Assembly (NCBI GenBank): GCA_016795285.1
Contig: JAEUIC010000032.1
Coordinates: forward strand, 1 to 50,526
DNA from: Planctomycetota bacterium
GTDB taxonomy: Bacteria > Planctomycetota > B15-G4 > SIAN01
Length of the DNA stretch: 50,526 nucleotides
Direction of reading: 5' to 3'
Shown here piece after piece: positions 1 through 7,487 of the stretch (position 1 is the stretch's first letter; each line of letters begins with the position of its first letter). Position numbers and translations under genes: made by a program. The notes under the pieces were generated by a model. The model worked only from the letters and a program-made list of their open reading frames with translations, searched no databases and was not told where the DNA came from.

Positions 1-30
1 CCATCCCCGCCCTCTTCTTCCGAGAAGGGT

Positions 31-106
31 GGGTAGTTAGCTCAGCTGGTAGAGCACCGCACTGAAAATGCGGGGGTCGTTGGTTCAAGTCCGACACTAC
101 CCACCA
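31..106 (+). tRNA. tRNA-Phe (anticodon GAA), CCA encoded
   Basis: A complete cloverleaf is visible. The 7-bp acceptor stem is 31-37 with 96-102. The D arm carries GCTC/GAGC. The anticodon stem is 57-61 with 69-73, and its loop 62-68 places GAA at 64-66. The T arm is 79-83 with 91-95 and has a TTCAAGT loop. The discriminator A at 103 is followed by a genomically encoded CCA (104-106). Anticodon GAA reads phenylalanine codons. A 9-bp hairpin starts 8 nt after the CCA and could end the transcript. Confidence 0.97.
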
Positions 107-113
107 ATATGTG

Positions 114-134
114 CGCCGCAGCTTCGCTGCGGCG
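114..134 (+). terminator. hairpin just downstream of tRNA-Phe
   Basis: A perfect 9-bp stem (114-122 with 126-134) closes on a 3-nt loop and begins 8 nt after the tRNA CCA end. There is no T-run after it, so it may be a weak intrinsic terminator or a 3' processing structure. The position is the main support. Confidence 0.45.
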
Positions 135-136
135 GG

Positions 137-295
137 GCGCCGGATGGCGCAGAACACTGGACGAGGGGCGACCGTCGTCATGCGCCATCGGCGCGTGAGA
201 GGCTCCAGCGCGGGTCGCGCGGGGCGGAGGGCGGTGGTGGAGAAGCGGGAGGATGCCCTCTCGCAGCTGCCGATCGGATGCGCCGGATGGCGCAG
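137..295. repeat. two copies of a 16-bp hairpin-forming direct repeat
   Basis: The 16-bp sequence GCGCCGGATGGCGCAG occurs at 137-152 and again at 280-295. Each copy contains a small GCGCC/GGCGC inverted repeat. Both lie in the 107-375 spacer between the tRNA and the ATPase gene, where I see no protein gene. The role is unknown, and chance is possible at this GC. Confidence 0.5.
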
Positions 296-375
296 GACGC
301 GGATCGAGGTGCGACGCCGACGGCGTCCGCAGCCAGCGAGACCGCAGATCCGGGGCGCGGCGTAAGCTCGCGCGG

Positions 376-1857
376 ATGAGCGGGGCGCGGAATCCACCGA
401 GCGTGCTGACGGCGGCGCAGGCGACGCTGGTCCATCTGCCGACCGAGGGGCAGTTCCTCGTGCGCGGCGCGGCGGGTGCCGGCAAGAGCACGGTCGCCCT
501 CGCGCGCGCGCTGCACGTCGCCCGCCAGCCGCTCCTCCACGGCGCCGCGCGCGTGCTGCTGCTCGCCCGCTCGCCGAGCCTCGCCGCCGAGCTCGCGGCG
601 CGCCGCGACGAACTCGCTCCGCATGCGGCGGCGCGCATCGACGTCGACTCCGCCGCGAGCTGGTGCCACCGCTTCCTCGCGACGCCCGCCGCCCCCGCCC
701 CGCCGCTGCGCCGCGGCGAGTTCGAGCTCCTCGTCGGCCTCGCCGTGCAGCTCGTCCGCCGCCGCAACAAGCGCCTCGTGCTGCGCCAGCCGCTCTCCTT
801 CTTCACCAGCGAGTTCCACTCGATGGTGCTCTCGCTCGGCCTCGAGCGGATCGAGGAGTACCTCGCCGTCGAGCGCGAAGGGCGCGCCCGCCCGCTCGAC
901 GACGAGTCGCGCAAGGCGGTCTTCGCCGTCTTCGCCGAGGTGCGCCGCCTCGCCGCCCGCTTCGGCCGCACGCTGCCGATGGCGCTCGTCCCGGCCGCGC
1001 TGCGCCGCCTCGCCTCCACGCGCGCCCCGCCCTACGACCACGTCGTCGTCGACGACGCCCACCTGCTCGCCCCGATCGAGTTGAAGCTGGTGCGCGCGCT
1101 GTCGAGCGGCGGCAGCCTCACGCTCTTCTCCGCGCTCGAGCAGCGCTTCGACCCGCTCGCCGCGAAGCTCACCGAACTCGGCCTCGGTCGCCTCGACCGG
1201 ACCGAGGTGCTGCCGCGCTCGCTGCGCGGCCCGAAGGCGATCTACCGCGCCGCGCTCGCCATCCTGAAGCGGCGCGGCGGCGCGAGCAGCAGCGACCTGA
1301 AGGCGATCGTCCCCGACGCCATCGACGGCCCGCGCCCGCGCTTGATCGTCGCCGCCGACTGGCAGGGCGAGCTCGATGCGCTGGTCGGGCAGCTGCAGCT
1401 CTTGCAGCGCGAAGGGCGGCCGCTTTGCGACGCGGCCGTGCTGGCCGCCAGCGAAGGCGACCTCGAGCTGGTCGCCACCGCGCTCGCCGCCGCCGGCCTC
1501 CCCGCCCAGCACGTGCGCGACGACGAGACCGCGCCGCTGCGCCCCGACGCCGTGCGCCTCGTCCCGCTCCACGCCGCGCCCGGCCGCGAGTTCCCGCTGC
1601 TCTTCCTGCTCGACTGCAACCTCGGCGCCTATCCGCGCCAGAAGCAGGACCTCGCCCCGCACGAGCGGCCGCTCGCCGTCGAGAACGCCGCGCGCCTCCT
1701 CCACCTGGCGCTGACGCGCGCCACCGAGGAGGCGCTCCTCTTCGCCAGCGAGCCGACCCTCTCGCCGCTGCTCCCGAAGAAGCTGATCGCCATCGAGCGC
1801 GCGCCCGAGAGCGCGGCGGCGAGCGGCGAGTCCGCAGCCGGCGCGCCGATCGGCTGA
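376..1857 (+). CDS. short UvrD/PcrA-like superfamily 1 helicase-related ATPase
   Basis: The predicted protein has 493 aa and resembles superfamily 1 (UvrD/Rep) helicases. A Q-like motif precedes a perfect Walker A, GAAGAGKST (residues 31-39). A Walker B-like VVVDDAH near residues 222-229 replaces the usual DE-x-Q. The C-terminal part has a motif V-like PLHAAPGREFPLLFLLD and a motif VI-like LHLALTRATEEALL with the arginine finger position kept. It is much shorter than UvrD or PcrA (about 700 aa), so the 1B/2B accessory domains are reduced or absent. ATP binding is well supported. Helicase activity and substrate (DNA or RNA) are inference. ATG 376 was chosen over an in-frame ATG at 253 because the Q-motif region begins shortly after it; neither start has a strong Shine-Dalgarno sequence. 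The receptor kinase gene follows 23 bp downstream on the same strand. Confidence 0.8.
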   Translation: MSGARNPPSVLTAAQATLVHLPTEGQFLVRGAAGAGKSTVALARALHVARQPLLHGAARVLLLARSPSLAAELAARRDELAPHAAARIDVDSAASWCHRFLATPAAPAPPLRRGEFELLVGLAVQLVRRRNKRLVLRQPLSFFTSEFHSMVLSLGLERIEEYLAVEREGRARPLDDESRKAVFAVFAEVRRLAARFGRTLPMALVPAALRRLASTRAPPYDHVVVDDAHLLAPIELKLVRALSSGGSLTLFSALEQRFDPLAAKLTELGLGRLDRTEVLPRSLRGPKAIYRAALAILKRRGGASSSDLKAIVPDAIDGPRPRLIVAADWQGELDALVGQLQLLQREGRPLCDAAVLAASEGDLELVATALAAAGLPAQHVRDDETAPLRPDAVRLVPLHAAPGREFPLLFLLDCNLGAYPRQKQDLAPHERPLAVENAARLLHLALTRATEEALLFASEPTLSPLLPKKLIAIERAPESAAASGESAAGAPIG

Positions 1858-1880
1858 ACGGATCGCAGGAGGTTCCGCTG

Positions 1881-4562
1881 ATGGGAGTCGACGAGCCGAC
1901 CCCGGACGCCCGCGAGCGGCTGCGCGAGATCGTCGCCGCCTGCCTCGAGCAGGTCGAGCGCGACGGGCCCTCCGCCATCGACGACGCGTGCGCGCGCCAC
2001 CCCGAGCTCGCCGATGCGATCCGCCGCCGCATCGAGCGGTTGCGCGAACTCGGCCTGTTCGGCGCCCCGGCGCCGCTCGCGATCCCGCGACGGCTCGGCG
2101 ACTTCGACCTCGGCGCGGTGATCGGCGAAGGCGGCATGGGCGTCGTCTACGAGGCGCGCCAGCGGTCGCTCGGCCGCGATGTCGCGCTCAAGGTGATCCG
2201 CTCCGACCTGCAGCCGACGGCGAACTCGCGCGCCCGCTTCCAGCGCGAGATCGAGGCGGTGTCGCGCCTCTCCCATCCTTCGATCGTGCCGATCTACGCC
2301 GTCGGCGAGGAGCAGGGGATCCCCTACTTCGCGATGGAGCGGATCGACGGGGCGACCGTCGCCGAGGTGCTCGCACGGCTGCGCGGACGGCCCGCCGACG
2401 AGCGGCGCGGCGACGACTTCTGGGCCGCCGCGCGCGCGGCGCCGGCCGATCGACGCGACGGCGGCAGGCAGCGCAGCGGCGACTCGACCGTCGACGGCCG
2501 GCTGCGCGGCCGCAGCTGGAGCGACACCTGCCTCTTCGTGGTGCAGCAGGCGGCGCTGGCGCTCGACCACGCCCACCGGCGCGGCGTCCTCCATCGCGAC
2601 ATGAAGCCGCACAACGTGATGGTGACGCCCGAAGGGCGCGTGGTCGTCATGGACTTCGGCCTCGCCGCCGCCGAAGGCAGCGCCGAGCTGACGCGCAGCG
2701 GCGCGGAGCTCGGCTCGCTGCGCTTCATGGCCCCCGAGCAGCTGCGCGGCCAGCGCGACGCCGTGCACGAGACGACCGACGTCTACGGCCTCGGCGTGAC
2801 GCTCTACGAGCTGCTCACCCTCGCGCCCGCCTTCGACGCCCCCGACGACGAGGCGATCCGGCGCGCCATCGCCGCCGGCGACTTCCCGCCGCCGCGCGCG
2901 CGCGTGCCGTCGCTGCCGCGCGACGTCGAGACCGCCTGCCTCGTCGCCATGGAACGCGACCCGCGCCGCCGCTACGCGAGCGCCGCCGCCTTCGCCGAGG
3001 ACCTCGAGCGGCTGCAGCAGCGCCAGCCGATCGCCGCGCGCCGCATGGGTCCCGCGCTGCGCGCGCGCCGCTGGTGCGAGCGCCACCCCGCGCTCGCCAC
3101 CGCGCTCCTGCTGATGACGGTGCTGACCGCCGCTTCGACGTGGTTCGCGTTCGAGCAGAGCGCCGCCAACACCGCGACGAACGCGGCGCTCGGCGTGGCG
3201 AATGCGCAGACCGAGCACGCGCGCCGCCAATCGGACCGCGCCGAGCGCAACGTCGAGCGTGCGCAGCGCGCGATCGAGCTGATGCTGACCCGCTTCGCCG
3301 ATCAGCACCTGCGCCGCCTGCCGCAGGTCGAGCAGATCCGCACCGCGCTGCTCGCGGATGCCGTCGCGCTGCAGGAGGCGGTGCTGGCCGAGGAGAGCGA
3401 CGACCCGGCGGTGCGGCGCGCCACCGCGTCGGCGTGGGATCGCCTCGGTCGCATCCAGCAGGAGCTCGGCCGCGCGGAGGAGGCGTCGCGCTCGCTCGAG
3501 AAGGCGCTCGCGCTCCGCGAGGAGTTCATCGCCGACCGCCCCGACGACCTGCTTGCGAACGACGAGGTGGCGCTCGGCTGGCACGACCTCGGCAACATGG
3601 CGCGCGCGCTCGGCCGCTTCGACGCGTCGGAACGCCACTTCCGCCACGCGATCGCGCTGACCGAGGCGTCGCTCGCCCGCCATCCCGACAAGGAACGCGG
3701 CTTCGGCCTCACGCTCGGCCGCAGCCTGAACGACCTCTCCATCACGCTGGACGAGCAGGGGCGCCACGCCGAGGCGCTGGCGAGTTGCGGTCGCGCCCTC
3801 GAGCTGCTGGCGCCGCTGGTCGAGGCGAATCCCGGCCACCGCAACCTGATGGACCAGCTCGGGATGGCGCTGCAGCGCCACGCGGCGCCGCTGCTGGCGC
3901 TCGAGCGACCGGAGGAGGCGGCGGCGCGCCTCGAGGAGGCGTTGCCGTGGCGGCGCAAGGTCGTCGCGCTCGACCCGGCCGACCGCGACGCGCGCCAGCA
4001 GCTCGGGCTGCTGCTGTTCGGGCTGGCGCACGCGCGCCGGATCGGCGGCGACGCCGAGTCGGCCGGCGAACCGCTCGAGGAGGCGCTGACGGTGCAGCGC
4101 GCGCTCCTGGCCGAGGAGCCGACCTCGGCGTGGATGCGCTGGGACGTGGCGCAATCGCTCCACGAGCAGGGGCTGATCGCCGACGACCGCGCGGAGCTGG
4201 AGGCGGCCGTGGAGGCGTTCCGCGCGTCGATCGCGCTCTACGAGCCGCTGATCGCCGAGGACCCGAAGCAGCCGGGCTACGCGCACGAGGGCGCCGCGTG
4301 CCTCGCCGACCTGGCGCGGCGGCTCGTGCACACGGGCGACGCGACCGGCGCGGTCGCGGCGGCGCTGCGCGCGCTCGAACTCGACCTCGCGACGCTCGAG
4401 CGAGTTCCCGACCATGCGCGCTACCGGCAGCAGTGGCGCGACGACCTCGCGCTGGCGCGCCTGGCGCTCGAACTGGCCGGCAAGAACGAGTTCGACCTCA
4501 AGCCACTGCTCGCGCGGATCCGCGACGATCCGCGCCTCGCGGATCTGCTCGCGGAGGAGTGA
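1881..4562 (+). CDS. membrane-anchored Ser/Thr protein kinase with C-terminal TPR repeats
   Basis: An 893-aa Hanks-type kinase. About 70 N-terminal residues precede the kinase domain, with glycine loop GEGGMGVVYEA (about 82-92), catalytic Lys104, HRD at 238-240, DFG in VVMDFGLAA and an APE motif (FMAPEQL). A basic insert of about 40 residues lies before the HRD segment. One hydrophobic segment (about 405-425) should span the membrane, with a coiled stretch and at least five TPR-like units after it (for example LGRIQQELGRAEEA and LGNMARALGRFDAS). The kinase faces the cytoplasm and the TPR part is predicted outside; kinase activity is well supported, the ligand is unknown. AGGAGG at 1867-1872, 8 nt before ATG 1881, fixes the start. 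It converges on the ECF-fusion gene with only 20 bp between the stops. Its N-terminal 425 residues match the kinase at 16957-19659 in layout. Confidence 0.93.
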   Translation: MGVDEPTPDARERLREIVAACLEQVERDGPSAIDDACARHPELADAIRRRIERLRELGLFGAPAPLAIPRRLGDFDLGAVIGEGGMGVVYEARQRSLGRDVALKVIRSDLQPTANSRARFQREIEAVSRLSHPSIVPIYAVGEEQGIPYFAMERIDGATVAEVLARLRGRPADERRGDDFWAAARAAPADRRDGGRQRSGDSTVDGRLRGRSWSDTCLFVVQQAALALDHAHRRGVLHRDMKPHNVMVTPEGRVVVMDFGLAAAEGSAELTRSGAELGSLRFMAPEQLRGQRDAVHETTDVYGLGVTLYELLTLAPAFDAPDDEAIRRAIAAGDFPPPRARVPSLPRDVETACLVAMERDPRRRYASAAAFAEDLERLQQRQPIAARRMGPALRARRWCERHPALATALLLMTVLTAASTWFAFEQSAANTATNAALGVANAQTEHARRQSDRAERNVERAQRAIELMLTRFADQHLRRLPQVEQIRTALLADAVALQEAVLAEESDDPAVRRATASAWDRLGRIQQELGRAEEASRSLEKALALREEFIADRPDDLLANDEVALGWHDLGNMARALGRFDASERHFRHAIALTEASLARHPDKERGFGLTLGRSLNDLSITLDEQGRHAEALASCGRALELLAPLVEANPGHRNLMDQLGMALQRHAAPLLALERPEEAAARLEEALPWRRKVVALDPADRDARQQLGLLLFGLAHARRIGGDAESAGEPLEEALTVQRALLAEEPTSAWMRWDVAQSLHEQGLIADDRAELEAAVEAFRASIALYEPLIAEDPKQPGYAHEGAACLADLARRLVHTGDATGAVAAALRALELDLATLERVPDHARYRQQWRDDLALARLALELAGKNEFDLKPLLARIRDDPRLADLLAEE

Positions 4563-4582
4563 GCGCGGGACGGCGCGCCCCC

Positions 4583-7402
4583 CTACTCCTCCCGCAACGC
4601 GATCCGCGCGCCGCTCGGCACGACGATGGGCGCGTCGCTCGCCGGCTTGCCGACGGCGAGCCACTGCAGCGACTCGCGCAGCTTCGCCGCGATCTCGACG
4701 CCGGCGATCGACTCGACGGTGAAGCCGCGGCCGATCTCGACGGCGGCGCGCTCCTCGAGGTCGGCCTGCAGCGTGATCGGCACGCCGACCGCGAAGGGCT
4801 CCACGTCGGCGACGCCGGCGATGACGCCGCGCACGTCACCGACCACGAACCAGAGCCAGCGACCGGCGGCGAGCGCGATCGGGTGGCGACCCTTGGCGCC
4901 GCGCAGCTCGACCAGCGCGCGCACGTCGAGCGCGAGCTCGCCGGAACTCGCCACGGCGACAAGGACCAGCAGCGCTCGCTCCGGAAGCGCGACGCGCCCC
5001 TCGCGCGGCAGTTCGACCACGACCGGCCGCGTCTCCTTCGCCGCGAGGTCGAACTCGACCAGCGCCGTCGTCGCTGGATCGACTCGTTGTCGCTGCAGCG
5101 CGCCCCCTTCGCTGCCGCGCTCCTCGCTCCAGCCGACCGAGATCTCGGTCGGCCCGTCGAGGCGCAGGCGACGCTCGAACGTCCCGCCGCGCGAACGGGT
5201 CACCGAGCCGAGCGGCGTCACCGCGCCCGGATCGTCGACGTCGAAGCTGAGGAACCCGTCCGACGGGCAGCCGTGGACGCGCACCACCACTTCGCTGCCC
5301 GGCCGCTCCACGAGTTCGATCGGACCGACGTCCTCCTCGCCCACCACGACGCGCGCGACCGCGGAGATGCGGCGCCGCTCGCGCTCGGCCCAGAGGAGGA
5401 TGGTGGTGCCCGGCTCGACCTCGAGCGACCACGCGCCGTCGGACTGCGCTGCGATCGGGAGGTCGCGCCGCTCCGGCCGCTCGCCGGCGAGCTCCTTCGC
5501 GAAGAAGAGCTGCGCCGCCGGCTCGCCATCCACGCCCTCGGCCAGCCACGGCGGCGGCAGCGTGCCGAACAGGCGGCGGGTCGGCCGCTCGAAGTCGAGC
5601 CGCACCGTCGCCTGCACCACCCGCGGCCCGTCGCGCTCGAGCCGCAGCGAAAGGAGCGGCTCCGGCAGCGTCGCGATGCGCGCGCCGGAGAGGCCGGAGA
5701 GGGTGCCCTCGAGCGGCGCGTCGCTGATCGTCATCGAGCCATCGCGCCGCACGGCCAGCGAGCCGACCTCGGGCAGCCCGACCATCCGCACCACGCCATC
5801 AGCGCCCGAGCGGGCGAAGCGCGCGTGGTCGCGCCACGACTCGCGGAAGAAGCTCTTGTGCGTGACCACGCCAACATCGAAGTGCAGCTCGACGCCGGGC
5901 GCGATGCGGCCGGTGCGCCGATCGAGGACGGTGAGCTCGAGCGAACGGCCGCTCGCGAGGTCGAGGTCCTGCGTCTCCTGCCCGTCGTCGAGTTCGATCT
6001 CGCGCGGCACCGTCTCGTCGCTGGTCACCCAGAGGGTGGCGCCGCGCGAGGGCAGCGGCGCGATCTCGTAGCTGGCCGCGAGCGTGTCGATGCGGACCGC
6101 GTTGCCGAGCCCGCCCACGACCTTGCCTTTCGGCTCGATGGCGAGCCCGAGCGGCACGCGGGCGACGCCATCGACGGTGATGCGCCCGCGCAGCAGCTCG
6201 TCGGGCGATGCCTCGCCAACCAGCAGGCGGACGGTCGGCCAGCGACTCGCCTCTCCGCGACGCGCCGCCGCAGCGGACGCGGGATCGTCCACTTCGCGGC
6301 GCCCCGAGGGGCGGCGCCCCTCGACCGAGGCAGCCACCCTGATCTCGCGCGCGGTCGCTGGCAAGCGGAGCTCAGTCACCACGCCGGTGATCGCGACGTC
6401 GAACGATCTCCACGGCTCGAAGCCGCTCGCCGCTTCGTCGAACGGCGCCGGCGTCCGATCGGCGCCGGGACGCGGGAACTCGCGCCATGCCCCGCGCAAG
6501 CGACCGCTGCGGAACGCGAGCCCGGCCGGATCGGCCACCGCAACCGGGATCACCGCCGCCGCCTCTTCGAGCGGCGCATCGAGCGGAGCCGCGGTCGCGG
6601 CCGCGCGCTGCGCCGTCGGCAGCTCGATCGCCTCGTCGAGCGCGGGTTCGGGGGGCGCGACGGCCGCCTCCGGCGTCGCGACGACCGATCGCGCGCCATC
6701 GGGCGACTCGGCGACGGCCGGCGACGGCGCGCGCCACTGCCACGCCGCCGCGCCGAGCGCCAGCACGACGCCCGCCGCGACCGCCACCGCCTTCGCCTTG
6801 CTCGCCATCGCCACGACTCCCGGTCCCGCCAACAAGAGCCCCGCCCACTGGCGCGTCGGCGCCCCGAACTCGCGATCGAGCGCGCTGCGAAGTTGCGCGT
6901 GGGCGCGCTCGAGCCGTTTCCTCACCGCCTCCTCGCTGCACTGCATGCGCGCGGCGACGTCGCGCGTCGAGAGCTCGTCGAACCAGCGGTAGAGCACCGT
7001 CGAGCGGTAGGGCTCGGCGAGTTGCATCACCGCGGCGACGACGCGCTGCTGGCGGGCGCTGCGCTCGACGATCTCGTGCGGCTCGTGCGGCGCCGCAGCG
7101 GTCGCGTCGCGCGCGCTCGCCTCCTCGCGCACGGCGCGGCTCCGCTCCGCGCGCGACCGGTCGATCGCCAAGCGGCGCGCCACCCCGCCGAGCCACGCGC
7201 GCAGCCGGGCGCCGCCACCGACGCGGCCGGGCGGCTGCGCGAGGGTGACCCGCCACGTCTCCTGCGCGACGTCCTCGGCGGCCGCGGCGTCGCGCACCAG
7301 CGCCCGCGCGAGCCGCTGCACCCACGCGACGTGGCCCGCCAGCTCCGCCGGATCGAACGGCGAGGCGGGCGACGGCGAAGCGGGTGGTGGCGGCGGCGTC
7401 AT
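4583..7402 (-). CDS. ECF sigma factor fused to a membrane helix and a large extracytoplasmic domain
   Basis: A 939-aa protein. Residues about 20-85 look like sigma region 2 (LVRDAAAAEDVAQETW; WLGGVARRLAIDRSR). Residues about 120-175 look like region 4 with a helix-turn-helix (LSTRDVAARMQCSEEAVRKRL). A single hydrophobic helix follows (about 205-223), and then about 715 residues rich in beta-strands resembling carboxypeptidase-regulatory or Ig-like modules. Ordinary ECF factors are about 180-200 aa, so the extension is more than three times the sigma part. I infer a membrane-tethered sigma factor whose outer part senses something or is released by proteolysis. The start MTPPPPP at 7402 was chosen because upstream in-frame residues are unlike any sigma factor and overlap the divergent gene. 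The spacer to the divergent hydrolase gene (7403-7487) has three dyads. Confidence 0.87.
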   Translation of the reverse strand: MTPPPPPASPSPASPFDPAELAGHVAWVQRLARALVRDAAAAEDVAQETWRVTLAQPPGRVGGGARLRAWLGGVARRLAIDRSRAERSRAVREEASARDATAAAPHEPHEIVERSARQQRVVAAVMQLAEPYRSTVLYRWFDELSTRDVAARMQCSEEAVRKRLERAHAQLRSALDREFGAPTRQWAGLLLAGPGVVAMASKAKAVAVAAGVVLALGAAAWQWRAPSPAVAESPDGARSVVATPEAAVAPPEPALDEAIELPTAQRAAATAAPLDAPLEEAAAVIPVAVADPAGLAFRSGRLRGAWREFPRPGADRTPAPFDEAASGFEPWRSFDVAITGVVTELRLPATAREIRVAASVEGRRPSGRREVDDPASAAAARRGEASRWPTVRLLVGEASPDELLRGRITVDGVARVPLGLAIEPKGKVVGGLGNAVRIDTLAASYEIAPLPSRGATLWVTSDETVPREIELDDGQETQDLDLASGRSLELTVLDRRTGRIAPGVELHFDVGVVTHKSFFRESWRDHARFARSGADGVVRMVGLPEVGSLAVRRDGSMTISDAPLEGTLSGLSGARIATLPEPLLSLRLERDGPRVVQATVRLDFERPTRRLFGTLPPPWLAEGVDGEPAAQLFFAKELAGERPERRDLPIAAQSDGAWSLEVEPGTTILLWAERERRRISAVARVVVGEEDVGPIELVERPGSEVVVRVHGCPSDGFLSFDVDDPGAVTPLGSVTRSRGGTFERRLRLDGPTEISVGWSEERGSEGGALQRQRVDPATTALVEFDLAAKETRPVVVELPREGRVALPERALLVLVAVASSGELALDVRALVELRGAKGRHPIALAAGRWLWFVVGDVRGVIAGVADVEPFAVGVPITLQADLEERAAVEIGRGFTVESIAGVEIAAKLRESLQWLAVGKPASDAPIVVPSGARIALREE

Positions 7403-7419
7403 GCGCCGGAATGATGGAG

Positions 7420-7473
7420 CGCGACCGCGTCGCGTGACAGACGGATCGAATTCGAGTCGGCCCCCGAGCCGAC
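7420..7473. promoter_or_regulatory. three dyads in the divergent promoter region of the sigma fusion and the hydrolase
   Basis: The 85-bp spacer between two divergent genes holds a 6-bp hairpin (7420-7425 with 7429-7434), the 10-bp palindrome TCGAATTCGA (7446-7455) and another 6-bp hairpin (7456-7461 with 7468-7473). They sit directly before the Shine-Dalgarno sequence of the hydrolase gene. An operator or mRNA leader role is inference. Confidence 0.35.
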
Positions 7474-7487
7474 GCAGGGGGATGCGC

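Noticed and set aside
1629..4664. 1011-codon open frame antisense to the kinase gene
   Set aside because: High GC makes long antisense frames common. The frame encodes Arg/Glu-rich sequence without any domain, while the plus strand holds an intact kinase.
1988..7414. 1808-codon plus-strand frame over the kinase and sigma fusion
   Set aside because: It is Arg/Ala-rich without domains and overlaps two well-supported genes in other frames.
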